A model generated the notes under the pieces. That model had not been told where the DNA came from. It was given only the letters and a program-made list of their open reading frames with translations, and did not search any database. The position numbers were made by a program, and so were the translations under genes. From NCBI RefSeq assembly GCF_023544865.1, contig NZ_JAMJFX010000014.1, positions 24,572-88,571 on the forward strand: a DNA stretch of 64,000 nt, written 5' to 3'. Origin of the DNA: Phaeovulum molybdatiresistens (GTDB taxonomy: Bacteria > Pseudomonadota > Alphaproteobacteria > Rhodobacterales > Rhodobacteraceae). Below are positions 40,416 to 51,091 of this stretch, one piece after another; the stretch's first letter is position 1, and every line of letters starts with the position of its first letter.

Positions 40416-41645
40416 ATGCGTCGCGTCGTCATCACCGGGCTGGGGATCATCTCGCCCATCGGCAACAATGCCGAAGAAGTCTCGGCCAGCCTGCGCGCCG
40501 GCAAGTCCGGCATTGTCTTTGCCCCCGAATATGCCGAACGGGGCTTTCGCAGCCAGGTCCACGGCATGCCGCAGATCGTGCTGGAAGATCACATCGACAA
40601 GCGCAACCTGCGCTTCATGGGTCCGGGCGCGGCCTATAACTTCCTGGCGATGGAACAGGCGATCGCCGATTCCGGGCTGGAAGATGCCGACATCTCCAAC
40701 CCGCGCACCGGGCTGATCATGGGGTCCGGCGGGCCGTCCACCTCGAACTTCTTCGAGGCGCATCGGATCACGCTGGAAAAGGGCAGCCCCAAGCGGATGG
40801 GGCCGTTCATGGTCACGCGCTGCATGTCCTCGACCAACTCGGCCTGCCTGGCGACGCCGTTCAAGATCAAGGGCGTGAACTATTCGATCACCTCGGCCTG
40901 TTCGACCAGCGCGCATTGCATCGGCAACGCGGCCGAACTGATCCAGATGGGCAAGCAGGACGTGATCTTTGCCGGCGGCGGCGAGGAACTGGACTGGACC
41001 CTGTCGTGCCTGTTCGATGCGATGGGCGCGATGTCGTCGAAATACAACGACGCGCCGACCACGGCCAGCCGCGCCTTCGACGCGACCCGCGACGGCTTTG
41101 TCATCGCGGGCGGCGGCGGCGTGGTCGTGCTTGAGGAATTGGAACATGCCCAGGCCCGCGGCGCCAAGATCTATGCCGAACTGACCGGCTATGGCGCGAC
41201 CTCGGACGGCTATGACATGGTCGCGCCCTCGGGCGAGGGTGGCGAGCGGTCGATGCGGCTGGCGCTGTCGACCCTGCCGGAGGGCCGCAAGATCAGTTAT
41301 ATCAACGCCCACGGCACCTCGACCCCCGCAGGCGACGTGACCGAGGTCGAGGCCGTGCGCCGCGTCTTTGGTGAAGGCAACGTGCCGCCGATCGCGTCCA
41401 CCAAGTCGCTGACCGGCCACAGCCTGGGCGCCACCGGCGTGCATGAGGCGATCTATTCGCTGCTGATGATGCAGGGCGGGTTCATCGCAGCCTCGGCCAA
41501 CGTGACGCAGCTTGACCCCGCGATCCGCCCCGAGGAAATCGCCACCACCCTGCGCGAAGGGGTCGAGTTCGACTCGGTCCTGTCCAACAGCTTCGGCTTT
41601 GGCGGCACCAATGCGACGCTCGTGATGAGCAAGTTCCAGGGGTAA
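40416..41645 (+). CDS. fabB: 3-oxoacyl-ACP synthase I
   Basis: A 409-residue condensing enzyme. The active-site Cys162 ([20 protein letters not shown]) and two His motifs ([21 protein letters not shown]) are present. It elongates unsaturated intermediates made by FabA. Its ATG follows the YfbU stop without a gap, and the only ribosome site (GAGAGGAAA) lies within the end of the YfbU gene, so fabB translation now depends on inserted sequence. Confidence 0.95.
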   Translation: MRRVVITGLGIISPIGNNAEEVSASLRAGKSGIVFAPEYAERGFRSQVHGMPQIVLEDHIDKRNLRFMGPGAAYNFLAMEQAIADSGLEDADISNPRTGLIMGSGGPSTSNFFEAHRITLEKGSPKRMGPFMVTRCMSSTNSACLATPFKIKGVNYSITSACSTSAHCIGNAAELIQMGKQDVIFAGGGEELDWTLSCLFDAMGAMSSKYNDAPTTASRAFDATRDGFVIAGGGGVVVLEELEHAQARGAKIYAELTGYGATSDGYDMVAPSGEGGERSMRLALSTLPEGRKISYINAHGTSTPAGDVTEVEAVRRVFGEGNVPPIASTKSLTGHSLGATGVHEAIYSLLMMQGGFIAASANVTQLDPAIRPEEIATTLREGVEFDSVLSNSFGFGGTNATLVMSKFQG

Positions 41646-41648
41646 GCC

Positions 41649-42437
41649 ATGGCCGATCTGATGAAGGGCAAGCGCGGGCTTGTCATGGGCGTGGCGAATG
41701 ACCGCTCGATCGCCTGGGGCATCGCCGCGGCGCTGGCGGCCGAAGGGGCAGAGCTTGCCTTTTCCTATCAGGGAGAAGCCTTCGGCAAGCGGGTCGAACC
41801 GCTGGCCGCCTCGGTCGGGTCGAACCTTCTAGTCGATGTTGATGTGACAGACGACGCAAGCCTTGATGCGGCCTTTGACACGCTGAAGGCGGAATGGGGC
41901 ACGATGGACTTTCTGGTCCACGCCATCGCCTATTCCGACAAGAATGAACTGACCGGCCGGATCATCAATACCAGCCGCGCGAATTTCACCAATTCGCTGA
42001 ACATCTCGTGCTTCAGCTTCATCGACGTGGCGCGCCGCGCCTCCGAAATGATGCCGAACGGCGGCAGCCTGGTCACGATGACCTATGCCGGGTCGAACCG
42101 GGTGACGCCCTATTACAACGTCATGGGCGTGGCCAAGGCCGCGCTGGAAAGCGCGGTGCGCTATCTGGCCAATGACCTTGGCCCCGACGGCATCCGCGTC
42201 AATGCGATCAGCCCCGGGCCAATGAAGACGCTGGCGGGCGCGGCCATCGGCGGCGCGCGCAAGACCTTCCGCCACACCGAGGCGAACGCGCCGCTGCGCC
42301 ACAACGCCACGCTGGAATCGATCGGCGGCACGGCGGTCTACCTGCTGTCCGACCTGGCCGCCTGCACCACCGGCGAGATCATCATGGTCGACAGCGGCTA
42401 TCACGTTCTGGGCCTGCCGCAGGCCGACAATATCTGA
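41649..42437 (+). CDS. fabI: Enoyl-ACP reductase
   Basis: A 262-residue short-chain dehydrogenase-type enzyme. It has the NAD loop GVANDRSIAWGIA and catalytic Tyr156 and Lys163 (YYNVMGVAKAALE), the same numbering as E. coli FabI. It performs the last reduction of each elongation cycle and is the usual triclosan target. It follows fabB by three bases, and a terminator ends the operon. Confidence 0.95.
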   Translation: MADLMKGKRGLVMGVANDRSIAWGIAAALAAEGAELAFSYQGEAFGKRVEPLAASVGSNLLVDVDVTDDASLDAAFDTLKAEWGTMDFLVHAIAYSDKNELTGRIINTSRANFTNSLNISCFSFIDVARRASEMMPNGGSLVTMTYAGSNRVTPYYNVMGVAKAALESAVRYLANDLGPDGIRVNAISPGPMKTLAGAAIGGARKTFRHTEANAPLRHNATLESIGGTAVYLLSDLAACTTGEIIMVDSGYHVLGLPQADNI

Positions 42438-42441
42438 CACC

Positions 42442-42463
42442 GGGGGCCTTCGGCCCCCCTTTT
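42442..42463 (+). terminator. Rho-independent terminator after fabI
   Basis: GGGGGCC (42442-42448) pairs with GGCCCCC (42452-42458) around TTC, followed by CTTTT. It lies four bases after the fabI stop. Confidence 0.85.
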
Positions 42464-42473
42464 CGCGAAAGGC

Positions 42474-43109
42474 TCAGCCGCCGTCATGCGGGGGCGGGGG
42501 CGGCTTTCCGGTTCTGCGGGGCTTGGGCGGCTCGCGCAGGGCATGGCGCAGCGGGGTCAGGCGTTTGGTGAACCCCTCGGCATCGCCATAATCGACAAAG
42601 GCCGGATAATTGCCGTGCATCCCGTGCAGGTTGCGCGCATGCTTGATCGGGCACCAGTATTGTTCCGTGCGCCCCGCAATGTCACGGACATAGGAAATCA
42701 GCCCGTTGGCATAGCCGCAATAGATACAGTTCAGCTTTTGCAATCCGTTCAGATAGGCCAGATGCTGGCGATCAATGGCGATGTGATCGGACCGCCTGAC
42801 CTTGGCGATGCCATAGACCGGAAAGCAGATTGCCTGATAGGCCGTCACGAACAGATCCAGCAGCACAAGCGGCAGGATCAGCGCATAGATGAACGGCGCG
42901 GTCAGCACCACCAGCGGCCGCGTCTGGCGCAGGAACGCCCACAGCTTGACCCGTGCCGCGCGATGCGCCTCACGCACGCCTTCTTCAAAGACGATGCGGC
43001 GGTTCTCCATCCGATAGCGCCACTGCGCGCGGCGTTCGGCAATCTCGGCCTCGATCTGGTCCTGCAACTCGGCCAGACGTTGCTGCAATTTCTCCAGCGT
43101 GTCGTTCAT
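42474..43109 (-). CDS. Conserved membrane protein, unknown function
   Basis: A 211-residue protein: an N-terminal coiled coil (LEKLQQRLAELQDQIEAEIA), two membrane helices at about 65-100, then a cytoplasmic-type domain with CIYCGYANGLISYVRDIAG, TEQYWCPIKHA and a Pro-rich tail (TGKPPPPPHDGG). The CxxC plus a later Cys-His suggest a metal site. Similar proteins occur widely in proteobacteria without known function. It converges with fabI. Confidence 0.7.
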   Translation of the reverse strand: MNDTLEKLQQRLAELQDQIEAEIAERRAQWRYRMENRRIVFEEGVREAHRAARVKLWAFLRQTRPLVVLTAPFIYALILPLVLLDLFVTAYQAICFPVYGIAKVRRSDHIAIDRQHLAYLNGLQKLNCIYCGYANGLISYVRDIAGRTEQYWCPIKHARNLHGMHGNYPAFVDYGDAEGFTKRLTPLRHALREPPKPRRTGKPPPPPHDGG

Positions 43110-43216
43110 CGCGCTCTCCCTGCTGGGGGCAGTATGATCAGGAATGCGCGCGCCGGCCAGTGGGGCTTTCGCCCCCGTGCGATCCGTGCAAACATGCCGC
43201 GAAAACAGGGGGTGAC

Positions 43217-44056
43217 ATGACCGGGATTCAATACTTTACCGCGAAAGACGGGGCGCGTCTGGCCTATCGCGACGAAGGCGCGGGCCTGCCGCTTCTGGCG
43301 CTGCCGGGGCTGACGCGGACGGGGCGCGATTTTGACTATCTGGCCCCGCACCTGCCCGCCGGCGTGCGGCTGATCCGGCCCGATTACCGCGGCCGCGGCG
43401 CGTCAGACCACACCGGGGTCGAGACCTATTCGGTCCCGAAAGAGGCGGGCGATGCGGTGGCGCTGCTGGATCATCTGGGCATCGAAAAGGCCGCGATCCT
43501 GGGCACCTCGCGCGGGGGCATGATAGGCATGTTCCTGGCGGCGACGAAAAAGGACCGGATGCTGGGCCTGTGCCTGAACGACGTGGGCCCGGTGCTGGCG
43601 CGCGGCGGGCTGGAAAAGATCAAGGATTATGTGGGCCGCGACCCCTCGGCCCGAACCAAGGCGGAATTCGCGGCCAAGCTGCCCTCGTTGATGCCCGGAT
43701 TTGACGGCGTACCCGCCAGCCGCTGGGCCGAAGAGGTGGGCCGCCATTACACCGAAACGCCCGAAGGCCTGCGCGTCAACTATGACAAGGCCCTGCGCGA
43801 GGGGTTCCTGGCCGCGCTGTCGGGCCCCGATATGGACCTGTGGCCGCTGTTCGACGCCTGCGCGGGCCTGCCGCTGGCGTTGTTGCGCGGGGCGAATTCC
43901 GACCTGCTGCTGCCCGAAACGGTGGCCGACATGCGCGCCCGCCGCCCCGACATGCTGTTCGCCGAGGTGCCGGGCCGCGCCCATATCCCCTTCCTGGACG
44001 AACCGGAATCGCTGGCGCTGATCCGCGACTGGCTATCCGCCTGCGGCCTGCGCTAG
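43217..44056 (+). CDS. Alpha/beta hydrolase
   Basis: A 279-residue alpha/beta-hydrolase fold protein. It has the oxyanion strand LLALPGLTRTGRDFDYLAPH, nucleophile elbow GTSRGG, an acid near NSDLLLPE and the His in GRAHIPFLDEPESL. The ATG follows CAGGGGGTGAC. The substrate is not evident; related enzymes hydrolyse esters or lactones. It ends four bases inside the convergent DUF1810 gene. Confidence 0.85.
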   Translation: MTGIQYFTAKDGARLAYRDEGAGLPLLALPGLTRTGRDFDYLAPHLPAGVRLIRPDYRGRGASDHTGVETYSVPKEAGDAVALLDHLGIEKAAILGTSRGGMIGMFLAATKKDRMLGLCLNDVGPVLARGGLEKIKDYVGRDPSARTKAEFAAKLPSLMPGFDGVPASRWAEEVGRHYTETPEGLRVNYDKALREGFLAALSGPDMDLWPLFDACAGLPLALLRGANSDLLLPETVADMRARRPDMLFAEVPGRAHIPFLDEPESLALIRDWLSACGLR

Positions 44057-44466
44057 GCCAGGCCCAAGGCTGCCCGCGTCAGCGGGCAGCGCTCACCACC
44101 GTAAAAGGTGTCCAGCAGCGCGACGAAGTCCGGCCCCCCGCCTGCCGCCTCAAACAGGGTCGCGCAGGATCGCAGCTTCATCGCATCGACCGGGCCAAGG
44201 ATGTCTTCTGCCGTCAGGTCGGCATGATCCAGCACGGCGCGCGCGCAATCGCGAAGCCGCGCGCCAAGAACCGGATCGGCCAGATAGGCCCGCGCCTCGG
44301 CCAGATCGGCGATGCCGTAGAACCGCGCGCGGTCCGAACGGCCCAGCACCGCCAGCTGGGGAAAGATGAACCACATCCAATGCGTCAGCTTGCGCCCGCC
44401 CCGCAATTCGGCCAGCGCCGAGGCATGGACCGGGCCTTGCGCCGCATGGAAGCGGTCCAGGTTCAC
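44053..44466 (-). CDS. DUF1810-family protein
   Basis: A 137-residue protein with the DUF1810 signatures [40 protein letters not shown] and [15 protein letters not shown]. Its GTG start overlaps the thyX TGA (GTGA at 44466-44463), so it is translationally coupled to thyX. Function is unknown. Confidence 0.85.
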   Translation of the reverse strand: MNLDRFHAAQGPVHASALAELRGGRKLTHWMWFIFPQLAVLGRSDRARFYGIADLAEARAYLADPVLGARLRDCARAVLDHADLTAEDILGPVDAMKLRSCATLFEAAGGGPDFVALLDTFYGGERCPLTRAALGLA

Positions 44467-45377
44467 CCCCAGACCTCGACGAATTCGCGCCACTCGCCCT
44501 TGCTCATACCGCTGCTTTCCTGGGTCACCGCCTCACCGGCCAGCCGACGTTTCAGCACCTCGACCGCGCGGCCCGACAGGTTCACCCCGCCCAGGCGGTA
44601 ATCCTCGAACGCCGCATAGGCATGGGGCACCCAGTCCTTGACGATGTCGCACATCGTCTGGGCATAAACCCGGATTTCGTATTGCGCGTGGTGATCCGCC
44701 CGCAGCCGCAGAAAGTGGAACAGGTTGTGCAGGTCGGTCTTCCAATACCACTGGGTATAGACGTTGGCAGGCAGGTTCATCCGCGCCAGTTCGCGCGCAA
44801 GGCCCTGCTTGCCGGCCTCGGGGTCGGGGGTCAGCATATCCTCATAATGATCATAGGCGCGCATCGCATCCTGGCGCAGGATGTCCAGCACGCGCTGCGC
44901 CTCGGCCCCTTCCAGCACCGCGCCGCGGCCCTGGTTGTTGACCGTGGACTGCGCGGCCAGCTGTTCGGGCGCGGGAATATAGAATTCGCGGTCCAGGATC
45001 GAATAGCGCGCGGAATATTCGTTCACATTGGCGGTGCGATGGCGGATCCACTGGCGCGCCACAAAGACCGGCAGCTTGACGTGGAACTTGACCTCGCACA
45101 TCTCGAACGGGGTCGAGTGCCAGTGCCGCATCAGATAGCGGATCAGCCCGCGATCATCCGACACCGCCTTGGTGCCGCGGCCATAGCTGACGCGCGCCGC
45201 CTGGCAGATCGCCGCATCATCGCCCATGTAGTCGATCACCCGGATCAGACCGTGGTCCAGCACCTCATGGGCGGTATACAGATGCGCCTCCATCCCCGGC
45301 GCGGTCGCGCGCAGGGTTTCGCGGGTCGTGGCGCGGGCCTCGGCGATCTCGGCTTGCTGGTCGGGGGTAAGGGGCAT
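44463..45377 (-). CDS. thyX: FAD-dependent thymidylate synthase
   Basis: A 304-residue flavin-dependent enzyme that methylates dUMP to dTMP using methylene-tetrahydrofolate and NADPH. The ThyX motif is [14 protein letters not shown], with further conserved [19 protein letters not shown] nearby. The ATG at 45377 has GGAGG five bases upstream and is preferred to ATGs at 45395 and 45497. Confidence 0.93.
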   Translation of the reverse strand: MPLTPDQQAEIAEARATTRETLRATAPGMEAHLYTAHEVLDHGLIRVIDYMGDDAAICQAARVSYGRGTKAVSDDRGLIRYLMRHWHSTPFEMCEVKFHVKLPVFVARQWIRHRTANVNEYSARYSILDREFYIPAPEQLAAQSTVNNQGRGAVLEGAEAQRVLDILRQDAMRAYDHYEDMLTPDPEAGKQGLARELARMNLPANVYTQWYWKTDLHNLFHFLRLRADHHAQYEIRVYAQTMCDIVKDWVPHAYAAFEDYRLGGVNLSGRAVEVLKRRLAGEAVTQESSGMSKGEWREFVEVWG

Positions 45378-45570
45378 CTGGTCCTCCGGGGTCATAGAAT
45401 CGGTGTGACTATATCTGGCACGGGCGCCCCAAGGAACCGCGACATGATGGGGCTGTGGCGCGACGGCCCCACCCAAGCCGCGACGAGGCGCAAGCAACCG
45501 TTAAAAAATTGACTTCTTTTGAGAGTTTATTCACCCTTTCGTAGAGGCTGGTTCAACGAAAGTAACAAAA

Positions 45571-46611
45571 ATGTCGAGATTCATTCTGCCCTTCGCCGCG
45601 CTTCTTGCCCTGGCAGCCTGCGATGGCCCGGCAGTGGTCGAAGGGGCCAATCCCCCGCCCCCGCCGGAAGAAGAAACTCCAGACCTGCCCCCCGGCACGG
45701 AAAACCCGACCTCGACCAGCGATATCACGCGCTATGAGGCCTTCGACGAGGCAACGGGCAGCGGCTATGCGCAGGATTTCACCTATGACGCGGCCAGCGA
45801 TACGTTCAGCGTCGATAACCTGGCGTTTGATGGGGCCAACACCTACACACGCATTGCCGACAGCGCACTTGGCGCCTTTGCGGCAAGCCCGTTCCGCGTC
45901 TATGAAGCCCCGACCACCGCGCTGGACAGCGTGACCGGCGTGGAAATCGATCAGTTCCTGCACCGCGCCATCGTTGGATCATCGGCGAGCGATGCCGATG
46001 ATACCGAGTTCGTCGAATTCGCCATCGTCCGTACCGGCTCCTATCGCGATTTCGGCTTCGGCGGCTTCATCTACAGCCGCGAAGGCGGCGTGCGACTGCC
46101 CCTGCCCACCACCGGACAGGCAACATACAGCGGTGCGTATCGCGGGCTGCGTGATTTCAACAATCGCACCGGCATCGAATATGTCGCAGGCCAGGCCTTC
46201 CTGGATATCGATTTCGAGGATTTCAATGATGGCGATGCCGTCAAAGGCCGTGTGTTCAACCGCAGTATCTTTGACGTGAACGGCAATGACATCACCAGCG
46301 ATGTGATCGCGGGCCTGCAATCCACCTACGACAACCCGGCGATCAGTGCGCTACCCGACCTTGTCATCGACGTCGGCCCCGGCAGCATCGACCGCAACGG
46401 CGAGATCACCGGCTCGATCGCAAGCAGTGTGCTGAACGGCGATGGCGCGCTGGAAACGCTTGATACCGGCAAATATTACGCGCTCTTGTCGGGCACCGAC
46501 ATCGATGGCGGCAACGAAGTGGTCGGCATCGTCGTTGTTGCAGGCGATGACCCGCGCTACAAGGACGTCACCGTGCGCGAAACCGGCGGGTTCATCCTGA
46601 CCCGGCCCTGA
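45571..46611 (+). CDS. Lipoprotein with TbpB-like barrel domain, candidate Slam cargo
   Basis: A 346-residue lipoprotein: signal peptide with lipobox LAAC (lipidated Cys17), a Pro/Glu-rich linker (PPPPPEEETPDLPPGTENP), then a beta-rich body. The second half (PLPTTGQATYSGAYRGLRDF, AFLDIDFEDFNDGDAVKGRV, DIDGGNEVVGIVVVAGDD) resembles the C-terminal eight-stranded barrel of TbpB-type surface lipoproteins. Its TGA overlaps the ATG of a Slam-like gene (TGATG at 46609-46613). Asp18 after the lipid Cys would mean inner-membrane retention in E. coli, so Lol sorting rules here may differ. The ligand is unknown. No good ribosome site is seen; the leader is AT-rich with the inverted repeat CTTTCG/CGAAAG. 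Confidence 0.65.
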   Translation: MSRFILPFAALLALAACDGPAVVEGANPPPPPEEETPDLPPGTENPTSTSDITRYEAFDEATGSGYAQDFTYDAASDTFSVDNLAFDGANTYTRIADSALGAFAASPFRVYEAPTTALDSVTGVEIDQFLHRAIVGSSASDADDTEFVEFAIVRTGSYRDFGFGGFIYSREGGVRLPLPTTGQATYSGAYRGLRDFNNRTGIEYVAGQAFLDIDFEDFNDGDAVKGRVFNRSIFDVNGNDITSDVIAGLQSTYDNPAISALPDLVIDVGPGSIDRNGEITGSIASSVLNGDGALETLDTGKYYALLSGTDIDGGNEVVGIVVVAGDDPRYKDVTVRETGGFILTRP

Positions 46612-47978
46612 TGATGGGCCGGCTTTTTGTCCTTGCCTTGATCCTTGCGCTGGGTCTTTCCCGGCCGGTCGCCGCCGAGTCCGTGCAGCTTTCGCCGGCG
46701 TCGATGCGCGCCACCGGGCAGGCCGCGCTGCAGGCGAAGCGGCCCGAGGTGGCCCTGCAGATCGCAGATGCCCTGCTGGCGCGTGATCCGAACGACTGGC
46801 AAGCGCTTCTGATCCAGTCGCAAGCCGCCCGCGATCTTGGGCAGCTGGATCTTGCCCGCGCCGCCGCGCAGCGGGCCTGGCGCCTGGCCGAAACAAGACC
46901 CCAGCGCTACGCGGCAGCCTTGGCGCGCGCGCAGGCCGAAGCTTCGGACGGGCGGCGCACGGTGTCGCAACTCTGGCTGCGCCGCGCCGCACAAGACGCC
47001 CCTGACGAACACGCCCGGGCCCTTGCGCTGCGCGATTTCCGCTATGTGCGCGCGCGCAATCCGCTGCGCGTGAATTTCGGTTTTGGCATTGTGCCGTCGT
47101 CGAACATCAACGGCGGATCCTCATCGGATACGCTGTGGCTGACGCTGTTCGGCCAGCCCATCCCCTTCACCCTGTCGCCCGAGGCCCAGGCGCTGTCGGG
47201 CATCGAGACGCGCCTGTCGCTGGGGGTGGAACGGCGGATCAGCACCGGCCCGCGCCATGAAACACGGCTGGGGGTAAACCTGTCGGGCCGCGTCTACAGC
47301 CTGTCATCGGAGGCGCGCCGCAAGGCCCCTGATGCGGATGCCGATGATTACGCCTTTGCCGCGGCTGAACTTTACGTCGGCCACGAAGCGCAACCGTCGG
47401 ACTGGCGCGCACCCTGGGACATGCGGGCGACGCTGGGCCATAACATCTACGGGGGCGATGCCCTGTCGAATTATGCGCGCCTTGATCTGGGCAAGGCGAT
47501 CGCGCTGCCGGATCGGCAGCGTCTGCGCGTTGGCATGGGGCTGGAACGGCAGTGGCGGCAGGACAGGGCCGATCGGTCCGCCACGATCCAGTCGCTCGAA
47601 ACGCGCTATGCCCGCTCGGTTCCGGGCGGCGCGCTAAGCTTTGGCCTGCGCGCCGCGCGCGTACGGTCCCAGGCCAGTGACGTGGACCATACCGCCTACG
47701 GGGTCGACGCCGATTACACCCTGGCCAAGCCGCTGGCCGGCGCCCGGATCGGGCTGAACCTAGGGCTGGAAACGCGCGATTATGACCGCTCGGCCTTTGA
47801 TCCCGCGGGACGCGAGGATCTGAAGCTGCGCCTTGGCGTAACCGCCTTCTTGCCCGATCTCGACTATATGGGCTTTGCCCCCGAGGTTTCATTGCAGGCC
47901 GCGCGCACGAATTCGAACATCTCGCTTTATGACAGCCGCGATATCGGGGTCGGGTTCAACTTGCGATCCGCCTTCTGA
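46611..47978 (+). CDS. Slam-like surface lipoprotein assembly protein (type XI secretion)
   Basis: A 455-residue outer-membrane protein. Residues 1-22 are a signal peptide ending VAA. Residues about 30-145 are TPR-like helices (AALQAKRPEVALQIADALLA, LDLARAAAQRAWRLAE). From NPLRVNFGFGIVPSSNINGG onward there are alternating strands of a beta-barrel ending with Phe (FNLRSAF), the sign of a barrel-assembly substrate. TPR plus barrel is the Slam (DUF560) layout; Slams move specific lipoproteins to the cell surface. Coupling to the adjacent TbpB-like lipoprotein supports this. A different TPR-linked porin remains possible. Confidence 0.7.
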   Translation: MMGRLFVLALILALGLSRPVAAESVQLSPASMRATGQAALQAKRPEVALQIADALLARDPNDWQALLIQSQAARDLGQLDLARAAAQRAWRLAETRPQRYAAALARAQAEASDGRRTVSQLWLRRAAQDAPDEHARALALRDFRYVRARNPLRVNFGFGIVPSSNINGGSSSDTLWLTLFGQPIPFTLSPEAQALSGIETRLSLGVERRISTGPRHETRLGVNLSGRVYSLSSEARRKAPDADADDYAFAAAELYVGHEAQPSDWRAPWDMRATLGHNIYGGDALSNYARLDLGKAIALPDRQRLRVGMGLERQWRQDRADRSATIQSLETRYARSVPGGALSFGLRAARVRSQASDVDHTAYGVDADYTLAKPLAGARIGLNLGLETRDYDRSAFDPAGREDLKLRLGVTAFLPDLDYMGFAPEVSLQAARTNSNISLYDSRDIGVGFNLRSAF

Positions 47979-48039
47979 AGCGGTTGGACAAGCCCCATTG
48001 CTGCGCTAGGGTAATGCCCGGCACCCCAAGGAGATCGCG

Positions 48040-48468
48040 ATGAAACTGAAGTATCTGCATACCATGGTCCGCGTGCTCGACCTGGAAAAATCGATGGCCT
48101 TCTATCGCCTTCTGGGCCTTGAGGAAACGCGCCGCTATGAAAATGAGGGCGGGCGCTTTACGCTGGTGTTCATGGCCCCCCCCGGTCAGCCCGACTGCCC
48201 GGTTGAACTGACGTGGAATTGGGACGGCGATACCGGCCTGCCCAGTGACAGCCGCCACTTCGGCCATCTCGCCTATGAGGTCGAGAATATCTACGACATG
48301 TGCAAGCATCTGATGGACAATGGCGTGACCATCAACCGCCCCCCGCGCGACGGGCGCATGGCTTTCGTGCGCAGCCCCGACAACATCTCGGTCGAGTTGT
48401 TGCAGATGGGCAGCGCGCTGCCGCCGGCAGAGCCCTGGGCCAGCATGGAAAACACCGGCCATTGGTGA
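48040..48468 (+). CDS. gloA: Lactoylglutathione lyase (glyoxalase I)
   Basis: A 142-residue protein of the glyoxalase I length. It has the metal-binding residues of both beta-alpha-beta modules (HTMVRVLDLEKSMAFYRLLG; VELTWNWD; HFGHLAYEVENIYD; VELLQMG). It converts the methylglyoxal-glutathione adduct to S-lactoylglutathione. AAGGAGA precedes the ATG. Confidence 0.9.
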   Translation: MKLKYLHTMVRVLDLEKSMAFYRLLGLEETRRYENEGGRFTLVFMAPPGQPDCPVELTWNWDGDTGLPSDSRHFGHLAYEVENIYDMCKHLMDNGVTINRPPRDGRMAFVRSPDNISVELLQMGSALPPAEPWASMENTGHW

Positions 48469-48528
48469 CGGGTCGCCGGGGGCAACCCGCGCGCACTGCG
48501 GCGGCAGATTGATGCGCGGGACGGGCGA

Positions 48529-49026
48529 TCAATAGATATAGCGGATCTGATCGCTCCAATACCGTTCCATCCGGCGCAGGGTGTGATTGACCGAATCGAT
48601 CGCATCCGGCCCGATCACGCCACGGGTCTCCATGCCGTTTGCGTGGCGTTCGAACAGCGCCGCCACCGCATCGCGCAAGCCCCGCCCCTTGGGCGTCAGC
48701 CGCACCCGGACGGACCTTCGGTCAATTTCACAGCGCTGGTGGTGCATATAGCCGGTTTCGACCAGTTTCTTGAGATTATAGGACACGTTCGAGCCCTGAT
48801 AATACCCGCGTGTGCGCAATTCGCCGGCCGTCACCTCATGATCGCCGACATTGAACAGCAACAGCGCCTGAACCGCGTTGATGTCCAAAATCCCAAGCCG
48901 TTCAAATTCATCCTTGATGACATCCAGAAGCAAGCGGTGCAGCCGCTCTACCAAGGCGAGGCTTTCCAGGTAGCCGGCCATCAGACCGGTGCTGGATGCC
49001 TGTGTCAAAGGGGTATGCAAAGTCAT
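48529..49026 (-). CDS. ldtR: MarR-family regulator, LdtR-like
   Basis: A 165-residue winged-helix regulator: LGILDINAVQALLLFNVGDH, LRTRGYYQGSNVSYNLKKLV and the wing HHQRCEIDRRSVRVRLTPKG. The sequence is closest in my memory to LdtR of Rhizobiales and Rhodobacterales, which controls an L,D-transpeptidase and osmotic tolerance. GGAGA precedes the ATG at 49026. The target gene is not adjacent here. Confidence 0.75.
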   Translation of the reverse strand: MTLHTPLTQASSTGLMAGYLESLALVERLHRLLLDVIKDEFERLGILDINAVQALLLFNVGDHEVTAGELRTRGYYQGSNVSYNLKKLVETGYMHHQRCEIDRRSVRVRLTPKGRGLRDAVAALFERHANGMETRGVIGPDAIDSVNHTLRRMERYWSDQIRYIY

Positions 49027-49097
49027 TCGTGTCTCCGCCGGTCTCGCTGCCCGAATGCGACACTGGACCAGAAACCCGAAATTTCGGTTAAGCGATC

Positions 49098-49406
49098 TTA
49101 GCCGCCGGCGTGGCGGGCGCGGGCAAAGGCGGCAATCTCGGTCAACAGCTCCAGATAGCGCGCGGGACAGGCCTGCGTGCCCGACACCCAAGGATACAGA
49201 TCCTGGTCATTCTCTTCCAGAAGCGCATCGAAAAGGTCCAGGCGCACGGGGTCCATCGTGGCCAGGGACGCATCGGCATAGGGCCCCAGAATCAGGTCCA
49301 TTTCCTTCGTGCCGCGCCGCCAGCTGCGCATCTTCATCCGCTTCAGCCGTGCTTCCTGCGTCTCGACCATCGCCCCGTCCCCCTGCGGCACATCGCCTTG
49401 CATCAT
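49098..49406 (-). CDS. sdhE: FAD assembly factor SdhE (DUF339)
   Basis: A 102-residue protein with the hallmark MKMRSWRRGTKEMDLILGPY, where the RGxxE motif contacts the flavoprotein. It helps attach FAD to the succinate dehydrogenase flavoprotein. The ATG at 49406 overlaps the stop of the upstream XRE gene; a later in-frame ATG at 49370 (MVETQEARLKRM) would give a more typical length. Confidence 0.88.
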   Translation of the reverse strand: MMQGDVPQGDGAMVETQEARLKRMKMRSWRRGTKEMDLILGPYADASLATMDPVRLDLFDALLEENDQDLYPWVSGTQACPARYLELLTEIAAFARARHAGG

Positions 49407-49792
49407 TGCCCCTGCCCCAGCCTGCGTTCCAGCCGGCCCAGACGCGCGTCCAGATCGTGCAGCACGTCGCGGATCGCGCGGATCTCGCGCAGGGTGTCCC
49501 GATCACCCCCCGCTTCTGCCCGGCTCTCGGGCGGGCCGTCAAGCCCCTCTCCCTCGCCGGTCAGCAACCACATCAGCGACACGCCCAGCATCCCCGCCAG
49601 CATCTGCAGCCGGTTGGCGCGCGGATCGGCGGCATCATCCTCCCATCGCTGCAGCGTTTCAAGCCGCACCCCCAGCCGCGTGGCCAGCGCTCGCTGGCTC
49701 AGGCCTGCGGCCTCGCGCGCGTCGGCCAGCCTGTCCCCGAAGGTGGCGATCTGCGCCCCGTACCAGTCGCTTGTACCGGTGGTATCGGCCAT
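49403..49792 (-). CDS. XRE-family transcriptional regulator
   Basis: A 129-residue protein. Residues 14-70 are an XRE helix-turn-helix (ATFGDRLADAREAAGLSQRA, LGVRLETLQRWEDDAADPRA, MLGVSLMWLLTGEG), and the C-terminus is a coiled coil (RAIRDVLHDLDARLGRLERR). AGGGGG precedes the ATG. It is coupled to sdhE and divergent from the aminotransferase gene, 79 bases away, which could be a target. Confidence 0.85.
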   Translation of the reverse strand: MADTTGTSDWYGAQIATFGDRLADAREAAGLSQRALATRLGVRLETLQRWEDDAADPRANRLQMLAGMLGVSLMWLLTGEGEGLDGPPESRAEAGGDRDTLREIRAIRDVLHDLDARLGRLERRLGQGQ

Positions 49793-49814
49793 GGCGCCCC
49801 CTGTTCGTGCTTGA

Positions 49815-51074
<1,260 letters not shown>

Positions 51075-51091
51075 CCACGAAGGGGCGAGCG

